Source of the DNA: an uncultured Flavobacteriaceae bacterium
GTDB lineage: Bacteria; Bacteroidota; Bacteroidia; Flavobacteriales; Flavobacteriaceae
Length of the DNA stretch: 38,684 nucleotides
Direction: 5' to 3'
Assembly (NCBI GenBank): GCA_913043275.1
Contig: CAJWLL010000017.1
Location: 1 to 38,684, forward strand
This document shows, in pieces, positions 19,334 through 27,487 of this stretch. The notes beneath the pieces are model-generated. The model was not told where the DNA came from. It saw nothing but the letters and a program-made list of their open reading frames with translations, and did no database searches. Each line of letters opens with the position of its first letter. Position 1 is the first letter of the stretch. A program made the position numbers and the translations under genes.

Positions 19334-20719
19334 ATGTTTAAATCAAAACATTTTGGACTTATTTTTCTTTTGTTGGGATTAGCCACTGTGAGCTCATGTA
19401 AAAAAGAAGTTGAAGTAGACAGGATTTTCTTTGGTGGGCAGATTGTTAATCCCTCCTCTACCTATGTGACCCTGTACAAGGACAACAAGACAATTGATTC
19501 GCTTCCACTTAACCTTAACTACCGATTTTTTAAATATTATGATTCGCTAGATTCAGGGATTTATAAGATTGAACATATTCCCGAGTACAAATCTGTTTTT
19601 TTAGAGAAAGGTGATAGTATTTGGGCTCGAATCAATGCCTCTTCTTTTAATGAATCAATTGTCTATTCTGGGCGCGGCTCAGCTAAAAACAACTTTATGA
19701 TGGATTTGCTACTTAGTTTTGAAAAAGAAAACAGCTTCCTTTCCTCTAAATATTCCAGTGATAGTAAAACATTTACAAAACTGATTGACTCCTTGCTGAT
19801 AGAGAAAAAAAACAAGTGGATTTTAATGGACTCTATCAATCAACTTTCCCCCATAGCTCAAAAGATAACCCAAGCGGCTTATATTTATCCCTACGCTACC
19901 CGAAAAGTACGCTATGCACTACTAAGAGGTACTTTTTGGAATAAAAAACAAGATTCTATTTATTTTGATTTCAGAAAATACCTAAGTCTAGCTGAAACAG
20001 ATTTGGCTTTTTTTGATCCATACATTAATTATCTTCTGAATTATTTGAGTAAAAAAGCATTAGACAGTACTGAAAACTATTTTATAAATAGACAAAAAAC
20101 CAATTTTAACATCAAGCGGTTACAACTTATAAGACCTCATATAAAAGGAAATGTTTTGATAAATAATCTCTCTCGAGCATTGGCTTTTGAGGAATTGATG
20201 AAAACTGAAAATCATGATCATCATGAAAAATTTCTCCAAAATTTTTTGTCGGTAAATACTTCAAAGTCCTATGTCAAAGAGGTCTTGGACCTGCACAATG
20301 ATATCGAAAAGATGTCGACTGGAAATAAGCTGCCCAAACTAAAACTACAAAACCACCAATTGGACATAATAGACTCTGATGATCTGATCGAAAAGCCAAC
20401 TGTGTTTTATTTTTGGTCTCAAACTCAGATGAGTCATTATCGTAACACAGTAATTAAGGCAAAGGCACTGGAAGAACTATTTCCAAAATATGAATTTAAA
20501 GGGGTTTGTATCCAACCATTCAATGAAATTGTTTTTCAGGTCCACCGGATGATGGGAATCGATCCCAAAACACAGTTTGCGTTTACCAATTTTGATAAAG
20601 ACAGTAAAAAATGGGTGCTCTCACTACTCAATCGAGCCATAGTAGTCAATACCGATGGAAAGATAAAAGAAGGTTTTGGAAACTTTAGTGCAACTGATTT
20701 TGCTGATTTACTCAGATAA
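19334..20719 (+). CDS. Lipoprotein with degenerate thioredoxin-like C-terminal domain
   Basis: The 461-residue protein has a lipoprotein signal (LGLATVSSC, lipidated Cys22). Residues ~30-115 resemble the strand-rich DUF4369-like N-terminal domain of Bacteroidota TlpA proteins (FFGGQIVNPSSTYVTLYKDN). The middle ~120-320 is helical. The end, from ~350 (KPTVFYFWSQTQMSHYRNT), has the thioredoxin-fold order, with a final INxDGKI-like strand (AIVVNTDGKIKEGFG). Where TlpA has W-C-x-x-C, this protein has W-S-Q-T-Q, so it cannot act as a thiol oxidoreductase. I use the ATG at 19334; the frame extends 4 codons upstream to a TTG. It likely faces the periplasm. The function is unknown; a chaperone or scaffold role is only a guess. 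Confidence 0.75.
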   Translation: MFKSKHFGLIFLLLGLATVSSCKKEVEVDRIFFGGQIVNPSSTYVTLYKDNKTIDSLPLNLNYRFFKYYDSLDSGIYKIEHIPEYKSVFLEKGDSIWARINASSFNESIVYSGRGSAKNNFMMDLLLSFEKENSFLSSKYSSDSKTFTKLIDSLLIEKKNKWILMDSINQLSPIAQKITQAAYIYPYATRKVRYALLRGTFWNKKQDSIYFDFRKYLSLAETDLAFFDPYINYLLNYLSKKALDSTENYFINRQKTNFNIKRLQLIRPHIKGNVLINNLSRALAFEELMKTENHDHHEKFLQNFLSVNTSKSYVKEVLDLHNDIEKMSTGNKLPKLKLQNHQLDIIDSDDLIEKPTVFYFWSQTQMSHYRNTVIKAKALEELFPKYEFKGVCIQPFNEIVFQVHRMMGIDPKTQFAFTNFDKDSKKWVLSLLNRAIVVNTDGKIKEGFGNFSATDFADLLR

Positions 20720-20721
20720 AA

Positions 20722-21375
20722 TCAATTTCCTTTTTTGTAGTCCTCCAAAAACTTTTTTAGCCCAATGTCTGTCAAAGGATGTTTCAACAAGCCTGTAATA
20801 GCATTAAGCGGTCCTGTAATTACATCTGCACCTATTTTAGCACAATTGATGATGTGCATGGTATGACGTACCGAAGCTGCCAATATTTCGGTTTCGAAGG
20901 CATAGTTGTCATAAATCTCTCTGATTTCCCTAATCAAGAAAGATCCATCGGTAGAAATATCGTCCAAACGACCGATAAAAGGCGAAACGTATGTTGCTCC
21001 AGCTTTTGCCGCCAAAAGGGCTTGTCCGGCAGAAAAAATAAGTGTACAATTAGTTTTGATGTTACGGTCTGAAAAGTATTTTAAAGCTTTAATTCCATCT
21101 TTAATAATGGGGATTTTTACAACAATTTGAGGGTTTAATGCAGCCAGCTGCTCACCCTCTTTGACCATCCCTTCAAAATCAATAGAAATAACCTCTGCAG
21201 ATACATCCCCATCTACAGCTTCGCAAATGGCTAGATAATGTTTTAGAATGTTGTCCGAGCCAGTAATTCCCTCTTTTGCCATAAGAGAGGGATTGGTTGT
21301 CACACCATCCAAAACGCCTAATTCTTGGGCCTCTTTGATTTGGTTTAAATTGGCAGTGTCTATAAAAAATTTCAT
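20722..21375 (-). CDS. fsa: Transaldolase / fructose-6-phosphate aldolase family
   Basis: This 217-residue enzyme belongs to the short transaldolase (TalC/FSA) group. The N-terminus [23 protein letters not shown] (26-32), the Schiff-base Lys87 in VVKIP, and [19 protein letters not shown] are all typical. The length equals E. coli FsaA and is far shorter than TalB. Transaldolase or fructose-6-phosphate aldolase activity cannot be separated by sequence here. Transaldolase in the pentose phosphate pathway is the more common role for such bacterial proteins. It lies 16 bp after the SDR gene on the same strand, so the two are probably co-transcribed. Its stop is 2 bp from that of the convergent lipoprotein. 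Confidence 0.92.
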   Translation of the reverse strand: MKFFIDTANLNQIKEAQELGVLDGVTTNPSLMAKEGITGSDNILKHYLAICEAVDGDVSAEVISIDFEGMVKEGEQLAALNPQIVVKIPIIKDGIKALKYFSDRNIKTNCTLIFSAGQALLAAKAGATYVSPFIGRLDDISTDGSFLIREIREIYDNYAFETEILAASVRHTMHIINCAKIGADVITGPLNAITGLLKHPLTDIGLKKFLEDYKKGN

Positions 21376-21391
21376 TTTTAATGGATTAAGA

Positions 21392-22198
21392 TTAAACTTT
21401 ATAGTGATTTATAATGATTTTTTCAAATACAGTATCCGGCAATACTCGCTTCAACAATAACGACAATTTTTGAAGAAAAGTACCAGATTGATAATGGACC
21501 TTTCTTTTTTTGCAACTAATAATTTTGTGAACCATTCTGGCAAAATCATTAGGATCAGCTCCTTGTTCAACATGCTTGTCTATAGTGTCGAGTGAAAATT
21601 TATAAACATCATGATAGGGAGAATTTTGCTTTACTAGAGTGTAGATGCGTCTTTCAGCAATATCGGTGGAGTAATCTCCAGGAGCCAATGTCACTACATC
21701 AACACCAAACCGTTTCACTTCCATTCTAACTGCTTCAGAAACAATTCCTAATGCGCTTTTGGATCCAGAGTATATGCCTCTATATGGGAGTCCCATATAC
21801 CCCCCTATAGAGGTTACATTGATTATTAAACCCGATTTTTGTTCACGCATTACAGGCAACACTTTTTGGATCAAGGTGATTGGGCCGAAGAAGTTAGTTG
21901 TAAAATGAGACTGTATATCGGCCATGTCTGTTTCTTCAACAGGCCCTGTTATTCCAGCCCCTGCATTGTTAATCAACACATCTATTCGTCCTGTTTTTTC
22001 CATAACTTTTTTCACCAGTTCCTTACCGCCTTCTGGTTTGTTCAAATCAAAAGGAAGTAGTTCAAAACCAGTGTCGGAGTTGTTGTTTTTTGGATTTCTG
22101 GAAGTTCCAATTACACGAAAATTATGTGCTAACAAATAGGAAGCTGTGGCCTTACCAAGGCCAGAAGAGGCACCCGTGATTAAAATTACTTTAGTCAT
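21392..22198 (-). CDS. Short-chain dehydrogenase/reductase (classical SDR)
   Basis: This 268-residue NAD(P)-dependent oxidoreductase has TGASSGLG (8-16) for the cofactor, NNAG (77-80), and the catalytic Ser130, Tyr143 and Lys147 (YSGSK). Arg and Asn after the second strand (GTSRNPKN) suggest NADP(H) preference. The C-terminal ~30 residues ([27 protein letters not shown]) are hydrophobic and basic and may touch the membrane. The substrate is unknown. The SRP RNA gene lies just upstream on the same strand, ending within about 10 bp of the ATG, so some transcription may read through. Confidence 0.9.
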   Translation of the reverse strand: MTKVILITGASSGLGKATASYLLAHNFRVIGTSRNPKNNNSDTGFELLPFDLNKPEGGKELVKKVMEKTGRIDVLINNAGAGITGPVEETDMADIQSHFTTNFFGPITLIQKVLPVMREQKSGLIINVTSIGGYMGLPYRGIYSGSKSALGIVSEAVRMEVKRFGVDVVTLAPGDYSTDIAERRIYTLVKQNSPYHDVYKFSLDTIDKHVEQGADPNDFARMVHKIISCKKRKVHYQSGTFLQKLSLLLKRVLPDTVFEKIIINHYKV

Positions 22199-22207
22199 GT
22201 AAAATAA

Positions 22208-22309
22208 AAATGGGCAAGCGAACTACATCACACCGCTACGACCGCCTGCCCTTGCTGCGTTCCCGCCCTGGGGGGATTCGGCAGGAGCTGGTTGCGCAGG
22301 ACTTGCCCA
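22208..22309 (-). ncRNA. ffs: Signal recognition particle RNA (small bacterial 4.5S type)
   Basis: On the minus strand, a GC-rich ~100-nt element contains the SRP domain IV loop region CAGGGCGGGAACGCAGCAAG (22270-22251), matching the conserved GGAA...GCAGC core that binds Ffh. The ends close as a hairpin: CTTGCCCA (22302-22309) pairs with TGGGCAAG (22211-22218). The minus-strand 3' end runs into TTTTTATTTT, a terminator-like tail. A canonical promoter lies directly upstream on the same strand. The RNA targets membrane and secreted proteins with Ffh and FtsY. The plus strand has no T-tract at its end, so the strand is well supported. Exact ends are approximate. Confidence 0.9.
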
Positions 22310-22312
22310 TCA

Positions 22313-22342
22313 CAAATATAATATGTTTCAAGCGTTAGACAA
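22313..22342 (-). promoter_or_regulatory. Canonical Bacteroidota promoter for the SRP RNA
   Basis: On the minus strand, TTG (22342-22340), 19 nt, then TATATTTG (22320-22313). The expected start of transcription falls at the first bases of the SRP RNA hairpin. Confidence 0.75.
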
Positions 22343-22387
22343 TTATTTTAAATTCTTAATTTTAAAGACAATCTATACCCATATCAA

Positions 22388-23410
22388 ATGAAAATTTGGA
22401 TTTTAATCATCTCCTTGCTTTTTCTCAAGTGCAACACAGATATCAAAAAGGATTTCAAACTAAGTGTTTTAAAAAATGACAAAAAATATATCCCTAGTGA
22501 TACGCTAAAGTTGATGCTTGTAAATAAAAAAAATCATCTAATCGATTCAGTAGTTTACCATTTAGGGGGGCAAAAAATCACTAATACTCAATCTTTGAAA
22601 AATAAACCTTTGGGAATTTATGATTTGATAGCCTCAGTTTACGTTTCAGGAAAAAAATCCGAGTACAAAGAAAAGATTACTATTCTTTCTCATTCAATTC
22701 CAAAACTATACACCTACAGTATTCTCAATGAATATCCTCATGACAAAACTTCTTACACTCAGGGGTTAGAGTTTTACCGTGACACTCTCTACGAAAGTAC
22801 AGGTCTTAGGGGTAAATCTAGTTTGAGAAAAGTAAATTTCAAAACTGGTGAGACCTACCAAATGGTTGCTTTGGATCAGGTATATTTTGGAGAGGGCATT
22901 TCTGTTTTAAACGACAAGTTATTTCAGCTTACATGGCAAGGTGATATGGGTTTTCAATACAATCCAAATCAACTTATAATGGAACGCTCTTTTGCTTATC
23001 AAAAGAGCAAGGAGGGTTGGGGACTCTGTAATGACGGTCAAAAACTATATAAGTCAGATGGATCACATAAAATTTGGATTTTGGATCCTCATACCCAAAA
23101 AGAAACTGGAAATATACAAGTGATGACTGATAAAAATGCAATTAACAAAATTAATGAATTGGAATGGGTGGATGGTAAAATTTATGCTAACACTTATCAA
23201 TTCAAAAAGAACGTAGGAATTATCATAAATCCAAAAAGTGGTGCTGTTGATGGGGTGATTGATTTTACAGGTCTAAAAAGCAAAGTAGAACAAGTGTCTA
23301 ATTTGGATGTGCTAAATGGAATTGCATATCACCCCAAAAGAAAAACTTTTTTTATAACTGGAAAGTACTGGAGTAAATTGTTTGAAGTCAAAATTGAACC
23401 AAAACAATGA
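22388..23410 (+). CDS. Glutaminyl-peptide cyclotransferase (plant/bacterial type), lipoprotein
   Basis: The 340-residue protein matches the beta-propeller glutamine cyclotransferase family (Glu_cyclase_2), which turns N-terminal Gln of peptides into pyroglutamate. Recognisable pieces are PHDKTSYTQGLEF, LYESTGLRGKSSLRKVN, FGEGISVL, LTWQ, and KPNQL/NELEWVDGKIYAN near the end. The N-terminus MKIWILIISLLFLKC is a lipoprotein signal, with Cys15 lipidated, so the enzyme should be membrane-anchored in the periplasm or on the surface. Residues ~16-105 form an extra domain before the propeller. The stop overlaps the thioesterase start in ATGA, suggesting a coupled operon. Confidence 0.88.
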   Translation: MKIWILIISLLFLKCNTDIKKDFKLSVLKNDKKYIPSDTLKLMLVNKKNHLIDSVVYHLGGQKITNTQSLKNKPLGIYDLIASVYVSGKKSEYKEKITILSHSIPKLYTYSILNEYPHDKTSYTQGLEFYRDTLYESTGLRGKSSLRKVNFKTGETYQMVALDQVYFGEGISVLNDKLFQLTWQGDMGFQYNPNQLIMERSFAYQKSKEGWGLCNDGQKLYKSDGSHKIWILDPHTQKETGNIQVMTDKNAINKINELEWVDGKIYANTYQFKKNVGIIINPKSGAVDGVIDFTGLKSKVEQVSNLDVLNGIAYHPKRKTFFITGKYWSKLFEVKIEPKQ

Positions 23411-23817
23411 GTCACCGTTATACATGTCTGAATCTTGTAAAAAAAGAACATTTAGACGACCTCAATCATGTCAACAACGTTCAATATCTTTTTTGGGCTC
23501 AAGAAATTGCCAAAGCCCACTGGGAAAAATTAAATAATTTTTTGAAGGAAACCACTGGGGTGTGGATGGTAAGAAATCATCAAGTTAACTACAAGTTAGG
23601 TGCTTTTTTAGGGGACATTATCAAAGTTGAAACCTACGTCAAAGATGTTCGTGGACCGCTAGCTACTCGTGTTGTGGAATTTTATAATAACAGAACAAAT
23701 CTACTTTTAGTAAGCTGTAAAACCAAGTGGTGTTGGGTTGAGTTAGAGACTAGAAAACCCCTAAAGATCTCTGAAAAAATCAAAAAACTCTTTTTAAGCT
23801 CAAAAGTCATTATTTGA
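23407..23817 (+). CDS. Hotdog-fold acyl-CoA thioesterase
   Basis: The 136-residue protein is of the 4-hydroxybenzoyl-CoA thioesterase/YbgC type. The family signature is visible near the start as DDLNHVNNVQYLFWAQE (17-33), with Asp18 as the likely catalytic residue. The rest follows the single hotdog-domain pattern, and oligomers are expected. The natural acyl-CoA cannot be named. The start overlaps the stop of the glutaminyl cyclase gene by 4 bp. The convergent MBL-fold gene ends 45 bp beyond, with no clear terminator between. Confidence 0.85.
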   Translation: MSHRYTCLNLVKKEHLDDLNHVNNVQYLFWAQEIAKAHWEKLNNFLKETTGVWMVRNHQVNYKLGAFLGDIIKVETYVKDVRGPLATRVVEFYNNRTNLLLVSCKTKWCWVELETRKPLKISEKIKKLFLSSKVII

Positions 23818-23862
23818 CACTTTTTAGTGATTATAGTAACTTAGCTTTAGTATTGATCCAAG

Positions 23863-24633
23863 TCAACTTGAGTGAATTTCAAGTTTATCATAAGCCAAAA
23901 ATACATTTTCTGGGAGTTGATTTGATAGTTCATCGTGAAAGCCCAGTAAATGACTGATATGGGTGAAATAGGTCCGTTTAGGCTTCAGTAATGACACCAT
24001 TTCTAAGGCCTCTTCCAGGTTTAAATGAGCACTGTGAGGATTAATTCTAAGAGCATTCAAAACCAATACATCGCAATGATTTAGTTTTTTTAACTGATCT
24101 TTTTCAATGCTCTTAACATCTGTTAAATATGAAAAGTTATCTATTCTAAAACCCATTATAGGTAGTTGATTATGCATAACCTCGATGGGAATGACCTGTT
24201 TACCCTCAAGCGAGAATACAGTGTTTTTTTTGATTGTATTGATGTCTAAAGCTGGAGTACCTGGATATTTGTTTTCAGTTTGAAAAATATAGGAGAAACG
24301 GCTTGCTAGGTTTGTCACAACCCTATCGGTAGCATATATAGGAATGTCCCCTTGTCTAAAGAAGAAAGGTCTTATGTCATCTATTCCTGAAGTATGGTCT
24401 GCATGTTCATGGGTAAACAACAAACCGTTTAAATGATTACAACCTATACTTAACATCTGTTGACGAAAGTCGGGACCACAATCAATTACATAGTTTTGAT
24501 TTTCCCATTGGACCATAATTGAGGATCGCAATCTCTTGTCTTTAGGATTATCACTTAAACAAACAGGATGTTGACTCCCTATTACAGGAATCCCTTGAGA
24601 AGTTCCTGTGCCTAGAAAAGTTATTTTGATCAT
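23863..24633 (-). CDS. MBL-fold metallohydrolase, PhnP-like
   Basis: This 256-residue hydrolase has the zinc-binding motif THEHADH (His75, His77, Asp79, His80), the N-terminal FLGTGTSQGIPVIG typical of PhnP and ribonuclease Z relatives, and further metal ligands in VMHNQLP and THISHLLGFH. PhnP is a cyclic phosphodiesterase of phosphonate use, but no phn genes are present here, so the substrate is unknown. The HPVC segment near residue 25 resembles the extra zinc-site Cys region of PhnP. The start at 24633 is supported by a promoter with both elements just upstream. Confidence 0.87.
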   Translation of the reverse strand: MIKITFLGTGTSQGIPVIGSQHPVCLSDNPKDKRLRSSIMVQWENQNYVIDCGPDFRQQMLSIGCNHLNGLLFTHEHADHTSGIDDIRPFFFRQGDIPIYATDRVVTNLASRFSYIFQTENKYPGTPALDINTIKKNTVFSLEGKQVIPIEVMHNQLPIMGFRIDNFSYLTDVKSIEKDQLKKLNHCDVLVLNALRINPHSAHLNLEEALEMVSLLKPKRTYFTHISHLLGFHDELSNQLPENVFLAYDKLEIHSS

Positions 24634-24643
24634 ATTGTAAATT

Positions 24644-24676
24644 CAAAAGTAAATATATAATGAGATATAAAACAAA
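24644..24676 (-). promoter_or_regulatory. Promoter of the MBL-fold gene
   Basis: On the minus strand, TTTG (24676-24673), 21 nt, then TACTTTTG (24651-24644) fits the Bacteroidota consensus; the ATG is 10 nt downstream. Confidence 0.6.
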
Positions 24677-24688
24677 CTTTGTAATTTT

Positions 24689-26155
24689 ATGTCATATTCT
24701 ATTATTATGCCAATAACTCTTCCAGGAGATAAAGAGTTTGAGAAACGACCCTCCATAGAACGTAAAACTTTAAAAATCAATTTAAACGATCGCATCTATG
24801 GCACTTTCGCTGAGATTGGTGCAGGTCAAGAAGTTGCTAGACATTTTTTCAGGGTCGGGGGTGCTTCCGGAACGATTGCAAAAACCATCAGTGCCTACGA
24901 CAAAAACTTCAGTGATACCATATATGGCGAAGAAGATGACGGGAGATATGTTACCGAAACAAGACTTCATAAAATGTTGGAAAGGGAAATCATGCTCCTA
25001 GAAACTCGAATTCCAAGAGCCAATCATCCCGATAAAATGTTTTTTGCTTTCGCCAATACCGTAGCGACAATTGACTTTGCCAAAAAATACAAAGGACACG
25101 GATGGATGGGTATTCGCTACCAGATTGCTCCGGAGCAGCCTTTTAATGAAATTATGATTCACCTTCGATTCCACCAATCAGAGGCAAGACTCCAACAAGA
25201 GGCAGTTGGAATCATGGGTGTTAATCTCGTCTATGCTGCTTTTTACAATCACGATGAACCCAAAAAAATCATAAAACACCTATACGATCACATCGAAAAT
25301 ACGGCAATTGAAATTGATACTATCAATTTGTCTGGTCCTGTTTTTGATGAAGTTGATAATCGTCTTTTGAGCTTGTTGCTCCTTAAAAATGATATGACAG
25401 ATGCCGTGATGTTCAATCCCGAGGGAAACAACGTTCTTCCAGCTAGGGTGCTTTATAAAAAAAACATTTTGGTCTTGAGGGGAAGCTTTAGGCCGGTTAC
25501 TAAGGTCAATATTGACATGTTCAAAAAGTCTTATGATATATTTATTAAAGAACAAAATGTTGAGGAGAACAAAACAGAAGTGATTTTTGAAATTACCCTT
25601 TCCAATCTTACATCTCAAGGGGAAATTGACGAGTCGGACTTTATGGATCGCGCGAAATTACTTTGCTCTTTAGGGCATACGGTTATGATTTCAGATTTTA
25701 AAGAGTACTACAAAATGGTAGATTACCTCTCTGAATACACCAAAGAACAAATCGGTTTGACCATGGGGGTGAGTAACTTTGTTGAAATATTTAATGAACA
25801 ATACTACAAAGATGTAAAAGGGGGCATTCTAGAGGCTTTTGGAAAAATGTTCCACAACAACCTCAAGGTTTACCTTTATCCCATGAAAAGTGCTGAAACT
25901 GGCGAAATTATCAACTCCAATAACCTCAAGCTTCACCCAAGAATGAAGGATTTTTACAAATTCTTCAAATACAATGGTAAAGTAGTCGATATCTTTGACT
26001 ACGAAAGTAAATATCTCTCTATATTTTCCAGAGAAATTCTCGCCAATATAAAAGAAGGGAAAAACGGCTGGAAAAATCATCTTCCTGAGGGAATTGCGGA
26101 GATGATTATGGACAATAAAATGTTTGGCTGGAAAGAAAAAAAAGTCAAAGTTTAA
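24689..26155 (+). CDS. Conserved Bacteroidota protein of unknown function
   Basis: This 488-residue soluble protein is highly ordered in sequence, starting PITLPGDKEFEKRPSIERK and rich in conserved-looking blocks such as FAEIGAGQEVARHFFRVGG, LRGSFRPVTKVN and GILEAFGKMF. From memory it belongs to a widespread family. Database names for the family (nicotinate-nucleotide adenylyltransferase, TonB-dependent receptor) do not fit: I see neither the HxGH motif of nucleotidyltransferases nor a signal peptide or barrel. The first ATG is at 24689; a second at 24707 (MPITLPGD) may be the true start. The 3' end shares TTAA with the convergent bcp stop. No enzymatic motif was found, so I assign no role. 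Confidence 0.8.
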   Translation: MSYSIIMPITLPGDKEFEKRPSIERKTLKINLNDRIYGTFAEIGAGQEVARHFFRVGGASGTIAKTISAYDKNFSDTIYGEEDDGRYVTETRLHKMLEREIMLLETRIPRANHPDKMFFAFANTVATIDFAKKYKGHGWMGIRYQIAPEQPFNEIMIHLRFHQSEARLQQEAVGIMGVNLVYAAFYNHDEPKKIIKHLYDHIENTAIEIDTINLSGPVFDEVDNRLLSLLLLKNDMTDAVMFNPEGNNVLPARVLYKKNILVLRGSFRPVTKVNIDMFKKSYDIFIKEQNVEENKTEVIFEITLSNLTSQGEIDESDFMDRAKLLCSLGHTVMISDFKEYYKMVDYLSEYTKEQIGLTMGVSNFVEIFNEQYYKDVKGGILEAFGKMFHNNLKVYLYPMKSAETGEIINSNNLKLHPRMKDFYKFFKYNGKVVDIFDYESKYLSIFSREILANIKEGKNGWKNHLPEGIAEMIMDNKMFGWKEKKVKV

Positions 26156-26610
26156 ACTTCTTCCAATATTTGCGCCGCGTGATCTTTAGTTTTTACCTTT
26201 CTTATCACTCTTTCTATCTTGCCTTTCTCGTCAATCAAAAAAGTTGTTCTATGAATACCTTCATAGGCTTTTCCCTGGAATTTTTTGGGTCCCCATACAC
26301 CAAAATCATTAATAAGTGATTTATCCTCATCTGAGAGTAAAGTAAAAGGTAATTCATACTTTTCCGCAAATTTTTTTTGTTTTTCAGGTGAGTCCGCACT
26401 GACTCCAAATAATTGATAACCTTTTTGTTGTAAAGCTTTGTAATTGTCCCTTAGGTTACAAGCCTCAGCAGTACATCCTGGTGTATTGGCCCTTGGGTAA
26501 AAAAAAAGAATACTTTTTTTTCCAATAATCTCAGACGAACTGACAGTATTTTCATTTTGGTCAACGGTGGTAAATGAAGGAATAGCTTCTCCTGGTAGTA
26601 ATGTATTCAT
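26152..26610 (-). CDS. bcp: Thioredoxin-dependent thiol peroxidase (Bcp/PrxQ)
   Basis: This 152-residue peroxiredoxin reduces hydrogen peroxide and organic peroxides using thioredoxin. The active site ANTPGCTAEACNLRD (41-55) holds peroxidatic Cys46 and resolving Cys51 five residues later, the BCP/PrxQ arrangement. FFYPR before it and GVSADSPEKQKKFAEKYELPFTLLSD after it are family landmarks. It is probably cytoplasmic. Its length equals that of E. coli Bcp. The start is 40 bp from the divergent nth start. Confidence 0.94.
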   Translation of the reverse strand: MNTLLPGEAIPSFTTVDQNENTVSSSEIIGKKSILFFYPRANTPGCTAEACNLRDNYKALQQKGYQLFGVSADSPEKQKKFAEKYELPFTLLSDEDKSLINDFGVWGPKKFQGKAYEGIHRTTFLIDEKGKIERVIRKVKTKDHAAQILEEV

Positions 26611-26650
26611 ATTTATTTTTTATTTTGAATCGAAATAACAAAAAATCTGA

Positions 26651-27301
26651 ATGACAAAAAAGGAAAAGGTTTTATTTGTGATTGAGGAGCTTGAAAAATT
26701 ATATCCCAAAATTCCAATCCCCTTGGATCATAAGGATCCCTATACTCTTCTCATTGCAGTCTTGTTGTCAGCTCAAAGCACTGATGTTAGGGTCAATCAA
26801 ATCACACCAATATTATTTAAAAAAGCTGACACACCACAGAAAATGATTAATCTGACAATTGAAGAAATTAGAGAAATTATTAAACCAGTAGGGCTTTCAC
26901 CGACGAAATCCAAAGGTATCCATGGATTGTCACATATACTGATCAATGAACACCAGGGTGAAGTTCCCAAAAGCTTAGAGGCATTGGAAGCCCTGCCATC
27001 AGTGGGCCATAAAACAGCCAGTGTTGTTATGTCTCAAGCCTTTGGTTTTAATGCTTTCCCAGTTGACACACATATTCATAGATTGATGTACAGATGGGGC
27101 TTATCCCAGGGTAAAAGTGTTGTTCAAACAGAACGAGATGCCAAACTTCTTTTTCCAAAAAACAAATGGAACAAACTGCATCTTCAGATCATATGGTATG
27201 GAAGAGAATACTGTCCCGCCAGAGGGTGGAATATAAAAAAGGACATTATTACTAAAACTATAGGTCGTAATTCAGTGATTAATAAACAGATGAAAAGATA
27301 A
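26651..27301 (+). CDS. nth: Endonuclease III homologue lacking the iron-sulfur cysteines
   Basis: This 216-residue DNA glycosylase/AP lyase should remove oxidised pyrimidines. The helix-hairpin-helix and catalytic residues are present: LPSVGHKTA with Lys121, and PVDTHIHRL with Asp139, aligned with E. coli Lys120 and Asp138. In E. coli, four Cys near the C-terminus (C-x6-C-x2-C-x5-C) hold a [4Fe-4S] cluster. Here only Cys188 (YCPARGW) remains, and it is the only Cys in the protein; the tail reads KKDIITKTIGR instead. The protein is of normal length, so the cluster seems replaced and not cut off. It stands next to bcp (divergent) and the sigma-factor region (convergent). Confidence 0.9.
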   Translation: MTKKEKVLFVIEELEKLYPKIPIPLDHKDPYTLLIAVLLSAQSTDVRVNQITPILFKKADTPQKMINLTIEEIREIIKPVGLSPTKSKGIHGLSHILINEHQGEVPKSLEALEALPSVGHKTASVVMSQAFGFNAFPVDTHIHRLMYRWGLSQGKSVVQTERDAKLLFPKNKWNKLHLQIIWYGREYCPARGWNIKKDIITKTIGRNSVINKQMKR

Positions 27302-27305
27302 GATA

Positions 27306-27440
27306 TTAGTCTTTTTTATCTGAATATTTGTACTCCTTTTTGTTTTGCTCGAAGTATTTTGAAAAAGCTAAAATGCGTTTAATAACAATTGGCCTTGGTC
27401 TTTTAATAAGTTTTTTTTTCTTAGAGTAGTTTTGCTCCAT
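27306..27440 (-). CDS. Small basic protein, 44 residues (hypothetical)
   Basis: An ATG-started frame encodes 44 residues, with a Lys/Arg-rich start (MEQNYSKKKKLIKRPRP), a short hydrophobic helix-like part (IVIKRILAFSKYFE) and a charged tail. It lies 47 bp after the sigma-factor stop on the same strand and ends 4 bp from the convergent nth stop, which fits the tight packing in this window. Predicted charge is strongly positive. I recall similar short KRP-x-P-IVI-x-RIL-x-FS proteins in flavobacteria but cannot check. It might bind nucleic acid; that is only suggested by charge. It could be a chance frame. Confidence 0.45.
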   Translation of the reverse strand: MEQNYSKKKKLIKRPRPIVIKRILAFSKYFEQNKKEYKYSDKKD

Positions 27441-27487
27441 TCATATGGTTATTTACCCTAAAAACGAAAAACAAGGCTAAAAATTGC

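Noticed and set aside
22210-22310. Plus-strand reading of the SRP RNA region as a terminator or repeat element
   Set aside because: The conserved GGAA...GCAGC core, the promoter and the T-tract are all oriented on the minus strand.
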